Below are positions 47,767 to 48,338 of a stretch of 48,338 bases of DNA, one piece after another. Both the position numbers and the translations under genes were made by a program. Numbering within the stretch: position 1 is the stretch's first letter; the number at the start of each line of letters is the position of its first letter. Below the pieces are notes generated by a model. The model was not told the origin of the DNA. It did no database searches and saw only the letters and a list, made by a program, of their open reading frames with translations. The stretch is from assembly GCF_000003605.2 (NCBI RefSeq), contig NW_003111976.1:102938-151275 (forward strand), given 5' to 3'. The stretch is from Saccoglossus kowalevskii. Taxonomy: Eukaryota > Hemichordata > Enteropneusta > Harrimaniidae.

Positions 47767-48338
47767 CTAAATATGGTAATTTTAAAATAATCAGAATGAT
47801 GGAAGATACAAATCAATGTACGTCATAGTAACAACAGTTGGCATGGTTACAAATTGGGTATCCAAAATGAAAAGTGTTAAGGTAGGTGTCTGCTATTAAA
47901 ACACATCGCCAAATGTTTTTTACTATATGGCTTTATTTTATGCTGTTGTTCACAAAATAAAGTAACAATGAACTTTTCATGCAAACATTTTTGAGTTATT
48001 TACCATTGGTTGCTATGGTAAAAATTTTGTTTGGGTATATATGAAAAAATCACGTCGTTATATGATAGGTACTTATTATTGGGGAATTCTGACAAATACT
48101 GTTTATTTGTTATGTACCCTATGCAGATATTAAAAAAAGAAAAATTCCATGTTTTAAAAAAAATATTTAATACCGGAGAAAAAAATCAATAATTATTACG
48201 CCTTTGAAACAAAAAACGTAATAATTTTGTTCTTCTTCTTTAAATTTTACCACATTCACGGAATGAAGATATGATACCATAATTGTAGGTTAATCAATTT
48301 GCCAATAGAGGGCGCTGTATATCCAACCCCTTGTGCCA
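47767..48338 (-). other. Intron running off the window, nothing coding seen
   Basis: In other cassettes exon k lies 93-135 bp upstream of a (128, 121 and 92 bp introns); here at least 572 bp carry no k-like frame. Ends with an AGAGGGCGCTGT motif, seen in part also at 6168 and 36847. Confidence 0.55.

Noticed and set aside
1-48338. Identity as nesprin (SYNE), beta-spectrin, dystrophin or kalirin/trio
   Set aside because: The LSPGEG repeat, the QKDPSADYKVVKAQ block and the collinear order of repeats fit MACF1/dystonin; the Ig domain alone does not outweigh this.

Overview
The window is a stretch of animal (metazoan) nuclear DNA. It is AT-rich and carries one very large multi-exon gene on the minus strand. 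I could place 63 exons with GT-AG borders and compatible reading phases, plus one candidate 24-base microexon. The gene runs off both ends of the window. Its product is the spectrin-repeat rod of a spectraplakin, the MACF1/dystonin/Shot family of actin-microtubule crosslinkers. The family call rests on exon-by-exon resemblance to the C-terminal half of the vertebrate MACF1 rod as I remember it, for example an LSPGEG motif, a QSxxVQDGL helix and a QKDPSADYKVVKAQ-like block. The actin-binding CH domains must lie upstream (beyond base 48338). The EF-hand/GAS2 end must lie downstream (before base 1). Intron repeats with TGTAAAATACTTTATTTTCGC-like ends and AGAGGGCGCT motifs suggest a marine invertebrate, perhaps a mollusc; that guess is weak.

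Layout in transcript order (high to low coordinates). Bases 47766-22504 hold a tandem array of an 11-exon cassette, here lettered a to k. Each full cassette encodes seven spectrin repeats, about 857 residues. There are three full cassettes (47766-42610, 42481-37194, 37072-27323) and a fourth truncated one, exons a to g (27230-22504). Exon lengths and intron phases are almost invariant between copies while introns differ freely. Cassette 2 has lost the d/e intron, and cassette 3 has long introns. Exon f of every cassette carries a non-helical loop with conserved basic-Ser motifs (RRASD, RRMSD, RRLSD, RKSSD).

Bases 22302-15335 hold one spectrin repeat split by a 6.6-kb intron. Inside that intron is a phase-compatible large exon (20304-21017, open to 20233) with an unstructured region and an I-set immunoglobulin domain. 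This is not a known part of spectraplakins as far as I recall. Bases 13713-29 encode the remaining single-copy rod, about 13 repeats, collinear with vertebrate MACF1. A candidate 24-base microexon sits at 8438-8461.

Introns hold minisatellites (71, 103, 108, 76, 31 and about 72-93 bp units), two or more families of MITE-like elements, a GC-rich palindrome, and a CpG-rich block at 30930-31150 that could be an internal promoter/first exon. Introns not listed below showed nothing I could name. No plus-strand gene, tRNA, rRNA or CRISPR array was found.
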